From: an alpha proteobacterium AAP38
GTDB taxonomy: Bacteria; Pseudomonadota; Alphaproteobacteria; Azospirillales; Azospirillaceae
DNA length: 64,000 nucleotides
Assembly (NCBI GenBank): GCA_001296005.1
Contig: LJHR01000005.1
Coordinates: forward strand, 124,001 to 188,000
Reading direction: 5' to 3'
Shown: positions 15,445 through 24,067 of the stretch, in pieces
How the letters are laid out: each line of letters begins with the position of its first letter
Position numbering within the stretch: the stretch's first letter is position 1
Translations under genes and position numbers: made by a program
Notes under the pieces: generated by a model
Seen by the model: only the letters and a program-made list of their open reading frames with translations
What the model was told of the DNA's origin: nothing
The model's database searches: none

Positions 15445-17817
15445 ATGTCTGCAATTCTTTCCCTGCCTGTGAAGGGCATGAACTGTGTTTCCTGCGTTGG
15501 CCGGGTGGAGAAGGCGGTCGGCAAACTGTCCGGCGTGGCCGGTGTCAGCATCAATCTGGCCAGCGGGCGCGTGATGGTGACCCCATCTGCTGATGCGGAC
15601 GTAAAAATGCCGGCGGCTGTGGTGGCTGCTATCAGTGCCGCCGGCTATACCCCGCTGGTCGAACCGCTGCGCCTGAAGCTGACAGGACTGCGCTGTGCCG
15701 GCTGTGTCGGGCGGGTGGAAAAGGCGCTGCGGGCCGTACCCGGCGTTATCGATGTGAAAATCTCCCAGGCGACGGGTACCGCTCTGATCGATGCCGCGGA
15801 CGTGGCCGAGGCTGACCTGATCGCGGCGGTGACGGCGGCGGGCTATGGGGCGGCACCAGTGGTGGCGGAGGATGCCACGGCCCCGTCCGGCAGGGCGTCC
15901 GGTGGGGCGCGGGAGCCAGTGATAGGGGAGGGCGCGCGGGCAGCGCTGGCCCTGTTGCTGGCGGCACCACTGCTGCTGCCCATGCTGGGTGGGCCGGTGC
16001 TGCCGGTCTGGGCGCAGTTGCTGTTGGGGTCGTTGGTGCAGTTCGGGCTGGGCTGGCCCTTCTATGCCGGGGCGTGGAACGCTGTGCGCCACGGTGCTGC
16101 CAATATGGATGTGCTGGTGGTGCTGGGCACGCTGGCGGGGTGGGGCCTGTCAGGCTGGATGGCCCTGACCGCCCATGAAGGGCATGCGCCGCACCTTTAT
16201 TATGAGGCGTCGGCCACCATTGTCGCCATGCTGCTGCTGGGCCGCTGGCTGGAGGCGCGGGCCAAGCGCAAGACCGGTGCCGCCATTGAGGCGCTGATGG
16301 AACTGCGTCCGCAGGTGGCACGGGTGCGCCGCGATGGGGTGGAGGTGACGCTGCCCATTGCCGAACTGCGGCGCGGCGATGTGGCGCTGGTGCGGGCTGG
16401 CGAGCAGGTGCCCGTGGACGGCAGCATCCTGGAGGGCGCCACCCATCTGGATGAAAGCATGATTACGGGTGAGAGCCTGCCGGTTGCCAAGGGTGTGGGG
16501 GCTGCGGTGACGGGCGGATCGATGAACTTGGACGGGTTCATCGCAGTGACGGCGGGCGCCCTGGGTGCCGACAGCACCCTGTTCCGCATCATCCGCATGG
16601 TGGAGGAGGCGGGGGCGGCCAAGGCCCCGATCCAGCGGATTGTGGACAAGGTCAGTGCTGTGTTCGTCCCGGTCATCCTGATCCTGGCACTGCTGACCCT
16701 GACAGGCTGGCTGTTGGCCGGGGCCGGGGTGGAGGCGGCGATGATCAATGCTGTGTCCGTGCTGGTCATCGCCTGTCCCTGTGCCCTGGGTCTTGCGACG
16801 CCGACGGCCTTGATGGTGGGGACGGGGGCTGCCGCCCGGGCAGGTATCCTGATCCGCGATGCAGAGGCGCTGGAACGGGCGCGGGATATCGGTGTCGTGG
16901 CGTTCGACAAGACCGGTACCCTGACCGAAGGCCGGCCCGCCATCGCGGTGGTGCAGCCGGTGACGGGCATGGACAAGGACACGGTCCTACGTCTTGCCGC
17001 TGCCCTCCAGGCCGCCAGCCTCCATCCCCTGGCCCAGGCCGTGCGTGACGCCATGCCGGATGTTACGGCGGCGGGGGCCATCCGTGCCCTACCGGGTCTG
17101 GGCGTGGAGGGTACGCTAGACGGGCGTGTCCTGCTGCTGGGCAATGGTCGTCTGATGGCAGAGCGTGGGGTGGATGTTGCGTCGCTGGACACCGTGGCGC
17201 GGGGACTGACGGCGCGAGGGCATAGCCTGTCATGGCTGGCCGCCGACGGACGGGTTTTGGGCCTGATCGCCTTTGGTGACAAGGTCAAGCAGACAGCACC
17301 GGCGGCCATTGCCCGGCTGAAGGCGCTGGGCGTGCGGACCATCATGCTGACCGGCGATAATGCCGGGGCGGCGGCCGCGGCGGCGGCGGCCTTGGGTGTG
17401 GATGAGGTTCTGGCGGAATTGCTGCCGCAGGATAAGGGGCAGGCGCTGGCCCGGCTGAAGGCGGGAGGCCGTGTGGTGGCCATGGTCGGTGACGGCATCA
17501 ATGACGCCCCCGCCCTGGCTGCCGCCGATATCGGCATCGCCATGGGCACCGGCACCGATATCGCCATGCGGGCGGCGGGCATCACCCTGATGCGGGGCGA
17601 CCCAGCCCTGGTGGCCGACGCCATCGCCGTGTCCCGCCGTACCGTCACGAAGATCCGCCAGAACCTGTTCTGGGCCTTCATCTATAATCTGGTGGGCGTG
17701 CCGCTGGCCATGGCGGGCCTGTTGAACCCCATGCTGGCGGGGGCCGCCATGGCGGCATCTAGCGTCTGTGTGGTGGGCAACGCTTTGCTGCTGCGCGGTT
17801 GGCGGGCGGGCCGTTAG
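15445..17817 (+). CDS. copA: Copper-exporting P1B-type ATPase
   Basis: A 790-residue ATPase that pumps Cu(I) from the cytoplasm. Two N-terminal heavy-metal domains carry GMNCVSC (C14, C17) and GLRCAGC (C84, C87). Eight membrane helices follow, with the ion-binding VIACPCALG near residue 442 and the phosphorylated aspartate in DKTGTLTEG near 488. The HP locus (SLHPLAQA) and GDGINDAPAL are present, so all working parts are intact. A stretch of seven alanines (GAAAAAAAALG-like, about 645) makes a low-complexity spot before the ATP-binding hinge. It stands alone behind a CueR-type promoter, with no CopZ chaperone or regulator next to it. The stop overlaps the convergent aldo/keto reductase stop. 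Confidence 0.95.
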   Translation: MSAILSLPVKGMNCVSCVGRVEKAVGKLSGVAGVSINLASGRVMVTPSADADVKMPAAVVAAISAAGYTPLVEPLRLKLTGLRCAGCVGRVEKALRAVPGVIDVKISQATGTALIDAADVAEADLIAAVTAAGYGAAPVVAEDATAPSGRASGGAREPVIGEGARAALALLLAAPLLLPMLGGPVLPVWAQLLLGSLVQFGLGWPFYAGAWNAVRHGAANMDVLVVLGTLAGWGLSGWMALTAHEGHAPHLYYEASATIVAMLLLGRWLEARAKRKTGAAIEALMELRPQVARVRRDGVEVTLPIAELRRGDVALVRAGEQVPVDGSILEGATHLDESMITGESLPVAKGVGAAVTGGSMNLDGFIAVTAGALGADSTLFRIIRMVEEAGAAKAPIQRIVDKVSAVFVPVILILALLTLTGWLLAGAGVEAAMINAVSVLVIACPCALGLATPTALMVGTGAAARAGILIRDAEALERARDIGVVAFDKTGTLTEGRPAIAVVQPVTGMDKDTVLRLAAALQAASLHPLAQAVRDAMPDVTAAGAIRALPGLGVEGTLDGRVLLLGNGRLMAERGVDVASLDTVARGLTARGHSLSWLAADGRVLGLIAFGDKVKQTAPAAIARLKALGVRTIMLTGDNAGAAAAAAAALGVDEVLAELLPQDKGQALARLKAGGRVVAMVGDGINDAPALAAADIGIAMGTGTDIAMRAAGITLMRGDPALVADAIAVSRRTVTKIRQNLFWAFIYNLVGVPLAMAGLLNPMLAGAAMAASSVCVVGNALLLRGWRAGR

Positions 17818-18725
17818 GGCAAAGGTTTGCCCATGGCGGCCACCAATACCGCGTACCATTCGGCCCCCGTCATCTCCACCTTGAAGGCGTCGGTGGCCTC
17901 CCGGATGCGGTCCGGGGTCTGGCTGCCGATCAGGGGGATGGGGCGGGACGGATGGGCCATGCCCCAGGCATAGGCGACGGCGGCGCGCGTCGCCTCCTGG
18001 CGGGTGGCAATCGCGTCCAGGGCCGCTGCCACCGTTTGCGTGCGGGCATCATCGGCAGCACCCAGCAAACGTCCGCCGCCCAGGGGCGACCAGGACAGGA
18101 CCGCCAGATTGCGTTCCAGCGCCTGATCCAGCACCCCGTCGAACAGCGGATCGGTATGCAGGGGGGAGAATTCCGGCTGAATGGAGATCAGGGGGAAGGG
18201 CATGTGGGCGGCCAGGGCCGCGAACTGCGTCGGGGTATAGTTCGACACGCCTGCCGCCCTGATCTTGCCCTGCTGGCGCAGTGTGTCCAATGCTGCGGCC
18301 AGTTCGGCGGGATGGGCCAGAAGGTCGGGGCGATGGATCTGATACAGGTCGATGGTTTCCACCCCCAGCCGACGCAGCGACGCCTCGCAGGTCTCGATCA
18401 GGCGGGACCCGCGCGACCAATAGGGGATGGGAGGCAGGATGCCGCCCTTCGTGGCCAGCACGATCCGGTCGCGCAGGCCCGGATTGGCGGCCAGCACCCG
18501 CCCGAACAAAGCCTCTGCCGCGCCGAACCCGTGTTCATGGCCGAAGCCATAGATGTCGGCAGTATCGAACAGGGTAATCCCGGCCTCCAGGGCGGCCATG
18601 GACCGTGCCGTGGCGGCGGCGACATTGTCATCATGGTACCGCCACATACCCCAGCCCAGCGCGGAAATGGCGGGCACCCCATCGATCAGGGGGCGGGGCG
18701 AGGCGTCGATGGTCAGGCGGTCCAT
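17814..18725 (-). CDS. Aldo/keto reductase, YdhF-like
   Basis: A 303-residue NADPH-dependent TIM-barrel oxidoreductase. The catalytic tetrad is visible: D and Y in LFDTADIYGFG, K in LATKGGI and H in YQIHRPD; GVSNYTPTQF and SWSPLGGGRLLG match E. coli YdhF rather than sugar-specific members. The ATG at 18725 has no strong ribosome site; MQPGTI at 18743 is an alternative. It converges on copA, sharing the four bases TTAG (17814-17817) that contain both stops. The physiological carbonyl substrate cannot be told from sequence. Confidence 0.87.
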   Translation of the reverse strand: MDRLTIDASPRPLIDGVPAISALGWGMWRYHDDNVAAATARSMAALEAGITLFDTADIYGFGHEHGFGAAEALFGRVLAANPGLRDRIVLATKGGILPPIPYWSRGSRLIETCEASLRRLGVETIDLYQIHRPDLLAHPAELAAALDTLRQQGKIRAAGVSNYTPTQFAALAAHMPFPLISIQPEFSPLHTDPLFDGVLDQALERNLAVLSWSPLGGGRLLGAADDARTQTVAAALDAIATRQEATRAAVAYAWGMAHPSRPIPLIGSQTPDRIREATDAFKVEMTGAEWYAVLVAAMGKPLP

Positions 18726-18854
18726 GATGGTCCCAGGCTGCAATGTGGATGGGCAGACTTTCTACAAGCAAATCACCCATGCCGCCACCGGACTTGCCAG
18801 CTAAGCCCCGTGACCGGGATAGTAATACGTATGTTTGAACATGGGGTAACCGCG

Positions 18855-19748
18855 ATGGAAGCGGCAGAGACGGGTCCCGGCCCGGAAGAGATGGTGGAGC
18901 GGCTGGTCCGCCTGCTGACGGTCAGCGAACAAGGTCCGGACCTTTATCAGGGGTCACGCCAGATCGGCGGCAAGGGCCGCGTGTTCGGCGGCCAGGTGGT
19001 GGCGCAGGCGCTGGCGGCGGCCATCCGTACCGTGGAGGGCGGGCGCATTGCCCATTCTCTGCATGCCTATTTCATGCGCGGGGGGGATGAGAATTTCCCC
19101 ATCGACCTGCGTGTTCACCGCGATTTCGATGGCCGCAGCTTTGCCACCCGCCGGGTGGAGGCGATCCAGGGCGGCGAGCCGATCCTGACCCTGACCGCCT
19201 CTTTCCACCGGCCGGAGGAGGGGCTGACCCATACCGATTACCGCATGCCCGCCGTTCCCCGGCCTGAGGATCTGCCGCCCGAGGCGGAGATCGTGAAAAG
19301 CTTCATCGACAAGCTGCCGGCCCCGGCACAGGCCTTTCTGCGCCGCCGCCGGGCCGTGGAGCTGCGCCATGTGAACCGGGTGGACCCGACGGATGGGCAG
19401 CCGCATGACCCGGTCCAACATGTCTGGTTCCGCGTGGTGGCCCCGCTGCCCGATGATGCCGACCTGCACCGGGTGGCGCTGGCCTATGTCTCTGATATGG
19501 TGCTGCTGGGTTCCTCACTGCTGCCGCACGGGCTGAACTGGCTGGCGGGGACCGCCAAGGGGGCCAGCCTGGACCATGCCGTCTGGCTGCATGAGCGGGA
19601 GTTCCGGGCCGATGACTGGCTGCTCTACACCACGCACAGCCCCTGGTCGGGCGGCGGGCGCGGCCTGAACCAGGGGCGTATTTATGACCGGACGGGCCGC
19701 CTGATCGCCAGCACGGCGCAGGAAGGCGTGATCCGCAAGATGAGTTGA
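18855..19748 (+). CDS. tesB: Acyl-CoA thioesterase II
   Basis: A 297-residue double hot-dog thioesterase that hydrolyses medium- and long-chain acyl-CoA. Landmarks are GGKGRVFGGQVVAQAL near the N-terminus, HSLHAYFMRGGDENFPID, DGRSFATRRVEAIQ and the C-terminal LNQGRIYDRTGRLIASTAQEG carrying catalytic Asp/Thr/Gln positions. Two starts are possible: 18831 (MFEHG) and 18855 (MEAAE). The second has GGGGTAA ten bases upstream and gives a length closer to E. coli TesB (286). The 4HBT gene follows 12 bases after the stop, so they share a message. Confidence 0.92.
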   Translation: MEAAETGPGPEEMVERLVRLLTVSEQGPDLYQGSRQIGGKGRVFGGQVVAQALAAAIRTVEGGRIAHSLHAYFMRGGDENFPIDLRVHRDFDGRSFATRRVEAIQGGEPILTLTASFHRPEEGLTHTDYRMPAVPRPEDLPPEAEIVKSFIDKLPAPAQAFLRRRRAVELRHVNRVDPTDGQPHDPVQHVWFRVVAPLPDDADLHRVALAYVSDMVLLGSSLLPHGLNWLAGTAKGASLDHAVWLHEREFRADDWLLYTTHSPWSGGGRGLNQGRIYDRTGRLIASTAQEGVIRKMS

Positions 19749-19760
19749 GAAGGAGGTCCC

Positions 19761-20192
19761 ATGTCCCGTCCGACCGCCCCGACCCGCGCCGATTTCCGGC
19801 ATTTCCGCCGGCTGGACACGCGCTGGATGGACAATGACGTCTATGGTCACGTCAACAACGTCACCTACTATTCCTATTTCGATACGGCGGTGAACGCCTA
19901 TCTGATCGAAAAGGGCGTCCTGGACATCCATGGCGGCGGCACCATCGGGCTGGTTGTGGAGACGGGGTGCCGGTACTTCGCGTCGGTAGCCTTTCCCGAC
20001 ATTCTGGAGGCCGGTATCAAGGTTGCCCATTTGGGCAACAGCTCCGTACGCTATGAGGTCGGTATCTTCCGGGAGGGGGCAGACAGTGCCGCCGCCGCCG
20101 GGCATTTCATCCATGTCTATGTCGACCGCGACAGTCGCCGGCCCGTCACTTTGCCCGCCGATCTGCGGGGTGTGCTGGAAGGGTTGGTTTAA
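19761..20192 (+). CDS. Acyl-CoA thioesterase, 4HBT/FadM-like
   Basis: A 143-residue single hot-dog protein. [22 protein letters not shown] contains the catalytic aspartate and the GHVNN motif of the 4-hydroxybenzoyl-CoA thioesterase/YbgC/FadM group. It has a textbook AGGAGG ribosome site at 19751-19756, seven bases before the ATG. It follows tesB by 12 bases; together they would clear acyl-CoA or aryl-CoA intermediates. The exact acyl group is not predictable, and its stop overlaps that of pseG by four bases (TTAA). Confidence 0.85.
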   Translation: MSRPTAPTRADFRHFRRLDTRWMDNDVYGHVNNVTYYSYFDTAVNAYLIEKGVLDIHGGGTIGLVVETGCRYFASVAFPDILEAGIKVAHLGNSSVRYEVGIFREGADSAAAAGHFIHVYVDRDSRRPVTLPADLRGVLEGLV

Positions 20193-21223
20193 GCGGAAAG
20201 CCTCACCCGCAGCGCCGCCGCCACCCGTTGCGCCCCGCGCCCGTCGATGCCGCCGGCACTGATGCGGTGGGACAGGGTTGTGCGGGCGGGAAGGTCCGCC
20301 CAGAGCGAGAGGGCGCTGGCCGCAACCGCGTCTGCTGCCGCCGTCCGGTCGCCCCGCGCATCGATCACCGATGCCCAGCCTTTGGCCCGCGCATCCTCTG
20401 CGGCGGGGGCCTGATTGTCGGCGACGACGACCAGCAGGGATGGCACGGCCAGGGCCGCCAGTTCAGCGACGGTGCCACCGCCCGCCGTCACCGCCAGCCC
20501 TGCGCCAGCCATCAGCGCCCCCATCCGCCGGCTGTCCACATGCAGCCGTACCTGTCCCGCAAACCGGGCGCAGGCCGCGCGGATACAGTCCAGTGACGGG
20601 TTGCTGCCCCCAGCCACCACGTCGAGATGGATGCCGGCGGGCAGGGCTGGGGCCAGTCGCTTCACCACCGGCACCGTCAGGCCCGCCGGGTCGGAGCCGC
20701 CGAAGGTTAGCAGGATGCTGTCGCGGTCGGCCAGGGGCAGCTGTGGCCCCGGCGCCGCCCGCGCAATCTCCTGACGCAGCAGCAGGTACGCATCCCCGAA
20801 CAGCAGCCCCGCGCCGGGCGCCAGCCGGTCATAGGGCAGGGTGTCGGCGATCGGGGAGGGGTTCCAGACCAGATCGGCATGCAGGGGCCGGTCGGCCAGA
20901 TCATCCAGCGCCAGCACGGCCCGGAACCCTGGTCGCACGGTGGCCCGCCAATCGGCATCCAGCCAGTAGCTGTCAACGACCAGGGCGTCGGCCTTCAACC
21001 GGCTGGAAAGCGCCTGTATCGCCGCCGGATCGTCACCGGTAACGGCATAGTGGTCCCATCCATCATCAGTCAGGCGATCAGCCAACGATGGCGTAATCTC
21101 CGCCGTGACGAAGGCCACATGGTCGCCCTGGTCCCGCAGCGCCTCCGCCAATGCAAGGCAGCGCATGATATGGCCGGTGCCCTTTGCCGGGCTGGCATCG
21201 GCGCGGATCAGGATCAGGGCCAT
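20189..21223 (-). CDS. pseG: PseG-like UDP-sugar hydrolase (pseudaminic acid pathway)
   Basis: A 344-residue GT-B-fold enzyme similar to PseG, which removes UDP from UDP-2,4-diacetamido-2,4,6-trideoxy-altrose. The catalytic histidine is H18 in [35 protein letters not shown] and [12 protein letters not shown] are typical, as is the C-terminal [14 protein letters not shown] nucleotide-binding segment. No other pseudaminic acid gene (pseB, C, F, H, I) lies in the window, so it is an orphan here; flagellin glycosylation genes may be elsewhere. It is transcribed away from a KAS III gene, with a 206-base gap between them. Confidence 0.8.
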   Translation of the reverse strand: MALILIRADASPAKGTGHIMRCLALAEALRDQGDHVAFVTAEITPSLADRLTDDGWDHYAVTGDDPAAIQALSSRLKADALVVDSYWLDADWRATVRPGFRAVLALDDLADRPLHADLVWNPSPIADTLPYDRLAPGAGLLFGDAYLLLRQEIARAAPGPQLPLADRDSILLTFGGSDPAGLTVPVVKRLAPALPAGIHLDVVAGGSNPSLDCIRAACARFAGQVRLHVDSRRMGALMAGAGLAVTAGGGTVAELAALAVPSLLVVVADNQAPAAEDARAKGWASVIDARGDRTAAADAVAASALSLWADLPARTTLSHRISAGGIDGRGAQRVAAALRVRLSA

Positions 21224-21429
21224 CGGTGCAAGAACCCCCGTGCAACAGAATGCAACACAAAAACAGACCCTGTTTCACCGGGGATAAATAACAGAAATCG
21301 TTGGGATATTTGTATCATGGCGGGTGTGCGGGGCGCAAGAGTGGCCCCAACGGCCATGCGCCCGCTTGGATCACCCTATCGGTTTGTGGTCTATTGGATG
21401 GACGACATGAAGGTCAGGACAGTGAAGCC

Positions 21430-22509
21430 ATGAAGGCCACCATCGAAGGGGTACGGATCGCCGGTGTGCGGGCCGTGGTGCCGCGTCAGCGCCATTCCTT
21501 TGTCGAGGAACCGGGCATCTTCACGCCGGAGGAGGCGCGCAAGCTGCATGCCGGCATCGGTGTCTATGAACGCCGCGTTCTGCCCCGGCCCTATTGCGCG
21601 TCCGACATGTGCCGGGCCGCGGCGGAGGGGCTGCTGGAACAGCTGGGCTGGGAACCATCATCTGTCGATGTCCTGATCTTTGTCAGCCAGGATGTGGATT
21701 ATGTGCTGCCGGTCACGGCGGCGGTGCTGCAACGTCATCTGGGCCTGCCGACATCCGCCGCCTGCTTTGATGTCACCCTGGGCTGTTCGGGCTTCGTCTA
21801 TGGCGTCTGGATGGCGGCACGGCTGCTGGCGGGTACGGCCAAGCGCGCGCTGGTCCTGTGCGGGGATAATTCCACCCGCTGGCTGCATCCCGAAGACAAG
21901 GCGACCCTGCCGCTGTTTGGGGATGCAGGCTCGGCCACAGCGCTGGAGATTGATCCGGGTGCGTCCCCCATCCATGTCAGCCTGGGCACCGATGGCGGCG
22001 GGGCCAAGCATATTTTCGTGAAGGCAGGGGGCAAGCGCGACTGCCTGATCCCCACCGACCCGCCCCGGTCGGAGGCGGAGATGACGCGGCTTTACCGGGA
22101 TGCCCGTCTGCATCTGAACGGGGCAGAGGTCTTTACCTTCACCCTGCGCGCGGTGCCGGGCCTGCTGAAAGAGGCGATGGCCGATGCGGGCGTGACGGTG
22201 GGCGATCTGGATTATGTCGTCCCGCATCAGGCCAACAAGATGATGCTGGATCATATCCGCAAGAAGATCGGCGCCGATCCCGCCAAATACATCATCGACA
22301 TGGAGAAGTACGGAAATACCAGCAGCGCGTCGGTGCCGCTGGCCCTTTGTTCGCGCCTGGGCACAGAACTGGAGGGGGGAGCCAAGAAACTGCTCCTGGC
22401 CGGGTTCGGCGTCGGCTGGTCCTGGGGTACGATCCTGACCGATATCGGGCCGATCCCGTCACCCACCGTGGTGGATCTGCCGGAAGATTACCCGGTGATG
22501 GAAGTGTGA
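21430..22509 (+). CDS. 3-oxoacyl-ACP synthase III-like condensing enzyme
   Basis: A 359-residue thiolase-fold condensing enzyme with an intact Cys-His-Asn triad: C119 in VTLGCSGFVYG, H266 in VVPHQANKMM and N296 in KYGNTSSASVP. The His-Asn spacing equals that of FabH, but FabH is about 320 residues and the N-terminal 45 residues here (AVVPRQRHSFVEEP) are unlike housekeeping FabH, suggesting a special acyl starter unit. Such KAS III copies often sit in O-antigen or natural product loci; the neighbour pseG points to a surface glycan, but no further partner genes are seen. ATG 21430 follows AGGACAGTGAAGCC, a modest ribosome site. Confidence 0.85.
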   Translation: MKATIEGVRIAGVRAVVPRQRHSFVEEPGIFTPEEARKLHAGIGVYERRVLPRPYCASDMCRAAAEGLLEQLGWEPSSVDVLIFVSQDVDYVLPVTAAVLQRHLGLPTSAACFDVTLGCSGFVYGVWMAARLLAGTAKRALVLCGDNSTRWLHPEDKATLPLFGDAGSATALEIDPGASPIHVSLGTDGGGAKHIFVKAGGKRDCLIPTDPPRSEAEMTRLYRDARLHLNGAEVFTFTLRAVPGLLKEAMADAGVTVGDLDYVVPHQANKMMLDHIRKKIGADPAKYIIDMEKYGNTSSASVPLALCSRLGTELEGGAKKLLLAGFGVGWSWGTILTDIGPIPSPTVVDLPEDYPVMEV

Positions 22510-22529
22510 CGGGGCCGGGACCCCGTCAC
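22506..22529. terminator. Hairpin at the end of the KAS III gene
   Basis: GTGACGGGG (22506-22514) pairs with CCCCGTCAC (22521-22529) around a six-base loop; the stem begins inside the stop codon TGA (22507-22509). There is no T-run, so it may stabilise the 3' end or act as a weak terminator. Confidence 0.5.
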
Positions 22530-22619
22530 CTTATGGCCCAAAATCAGCATTAAATGGCCCGAACGCGCGGGCCCAGTTTACGCCCGGCGCTTGAACCGCC
22601 TGCCTGCGATGCCTATAAA

Positions 22620-22634
22620 TGCGAATTAATCGCA
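22620..22634. promoter_or_regulatory. Fur-like palindrome before the PepSY gene
   Basis: TGCGAATTAATCGCA, an AT-centred near-palindrome 24 bases before the PepSY start. It matches 14 of 15 bases of the minus-strand reading of a second element at 50924-50938, which precedes another TonB/PepSY operon. The form TGCGAAT-N-ATTCGCA resembles alphaproteobacterial Fur-family sites, and both target operons look like iron uptake. Regulator identity is inference. Confidence 0.6.
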
Positions 22635-22658
22635 ATATCATACTTGGCGGTCCTCCTG

Positions 22659-23804
22659 ATGTCCTCCCGGACGATCCGTGCCTGGTTCTGGGTCCATAAA
22701 TGGTCCAGCCTGATCTGTACGGCATTCCTGCTGATGCTGTGCCTTACCGGCCTGCCCCTGATCTTCCATGACGAGATCGAGGCGATGGCGGGGGAGAAAC
22801 AGGCCCTGACCGTCACGGATGCGCCGAACCGGTCGCTGGACGAGATTATGGCAATCGCCCTGGCCGACCGGCCAGGCCATGCCGGTCTGTTCATGAGCTT
22901 TGATGAGGATCGGCCCGTCGTGAATGTCACAACGGCGCCCCGCCCGGATTCGCCGGAAGGGGAGATGACCCTGCGGTCATACGATCTGCGCACCGGCGAA
23001 CTGGTCGGCGTAATCACCGATGACGGGGTGATGCATTTCCTGTTGCAGCTTCACACCGACATGTTCCTGGGCCTGCCCGGCATGCTGTTCCTGGGCTTCA
23101 TGGGTGTGCTGTTCTTCGTGGCCACTGTATCGGGTGTAGTGCTGTATGCGCCCTTCATGCGCAAGCTGGCCTTCGGAACCGTGCGGGCCAGCCGGTCCAG
23201 GCGCGTCCGATGGCTGGATTATCATAATCTTCTGGGCATCGTGACCCTGGCCTGGGTCAGCGTGGTCGGCCTGACGGGCGTGATCAATACGCTGGCCACC
23301 CCCATCGTCCAGGTCTGGCAGCGGGGTGAGCTGGCCGAACTGACGGGTGCCTACCGGGGGCTGGAGCCGATCCCGCATGATCGGCTGGCCTCCCTGCATG
23401 ACGCGGTGGCGACGGCGCGGCGGGCGGCGCCCGGCAACTGGGTGCAGTTCGTGGCTTTTCCCGGTGGCGCGTTCAGCACCCAGCATCATTATGCCGTGTT
23501 CCTGCAAGGGGACACGCCCCTGACGCAGAAGCTGCTTACGCCTGCCCTGGTTGATGCCCGGACGGGCGAATTGACGGCGATGCGTCCGCTGCCCTGGTAC
23601 GTGCAGACGCTGCTGATGTCGCAGCCGCTTCATTTCGGGGATTATGGTGGACTGCCGTTGAAGCTGCTGTGGGCCGTGCTGGACCTTTTCAGCATCATCA
23701 TCCTGGGATCGGGCCTGTATCTGTGGCTGGCCAAAAGCGGCATGGCGTCCGAAGCGCGCCTGCGGGAGATCGAGGCGTCGGTCGCGCAGGGAGCCGCGGA
23801 ATGA
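22659..23804 (+). CDS. PepSY-associated membrane protein (iron-reductase-like)
   Basis: A 381-residue inner-membrane protein of the PepSY_TM family. It has membrane helices near residues 12-35 (WSSLICTAFLLMLCLTGLPL), 140-160, 190-212 and 335-355, and a periplasmic domain between the first two with the PepSY-like run NRSLDEIMAIALADRPGHAGL. Conserved histidines flank the helices (WVHKWSS, LQLHTD, DYHNLLG, QPLHFGDYGG), as in FoxB/PiuB-type proteins that reduce siderophore-bound iron in the periplasm. ATG 22659 is favoured by homology; the ribosome site is poor. The next gene overlaps by ATGA, and a TonB siderophore receptor follows, so an iron operon is likely. Confidence 0.83.
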   Translation: MSSRTIRAWFWVHKWSSLICTAFLLMLCLTGLPLIFHDEIEAMAGEKQALTVTDAPNRSLDEIMAIALADRPGHAGLFMSFDEDRPVVNVTTAPRPDSPEGEMTLRSYDLRTGELVGVITDDGVMHFLLQLHTDMFLGLPGMLFLGFMGVLFFVATVSGVVLYAPFMRKLAFGTVRASRSRRVRWLDYHNLLGIVTLAWVSVVGLTGVINTLATPIVQVWQRGELAELTGAYRGLEPIPHDRLASLHDAVATARRAAPGNWVQFVAFPGGAFSTQHHYAVFLQGDTPLTQKLLTPALVDARTGELTAMRPLPWYVQTLLMSQPLHFGDYGGLPLKLLWAVLDLFSIIILGSGLYLWLAKSGMASEARLREIEASVAQGAAE

Positions 23805-23977
23805 AACGGCAATCGCTGTGGGCCGTGTTCGCGGCCCCAATCGCCATCGCGTTGTTCAGCACCATCGGGCTTGTCGCGGCCTTGACGGGCGATGACTGGC
23901 GCGACGCCTTGTCCTGGGCGGCGCTGGGCGTGCCGGTTCTGGCCGTGGCCTGGGCCATGAAGGCACGGCGTTCCTGA
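23801..23977 (+). CDS. Small two-helix membrane protein of the PepSY operon
   Basis: A 58-residue protein starting at the ATGA shared with the PepSY gene stop (23801-23804). It has two hydrophobic helices, AVFAAPIAIALFSTIGLVAAL and LSWAALGVPVLAVAWAM, joined by GDDWRD. Small proteins of this size commonly follow PepSY_TM genes in iron-uptake operons; no function is known. The four-base overlap and placement before the TonB receptor support it as a real gene. Confidence 0.7.
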   Translation: MKRQSLWAVFAAPIAIALFSTIGLVAALTGDDWRDALSWAALGVPVLAVAWAMKARRS

Positions 23978-24067
23978 ATTTTTCACCTTAAGAACGCGAC
24001 TGACTGTCGCTTGCACTTTCAATCTTGTCCTTAAAGGGCGGCTGGGACGGCCGCATGGGGGTTTCGG

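Noticed and set aside
16200-17681. 493-codon open frame antisense to copA
   Set aside because: Low-complexity Ala/Ser/Arg-rich translation, fully covered by the certain copA gene.
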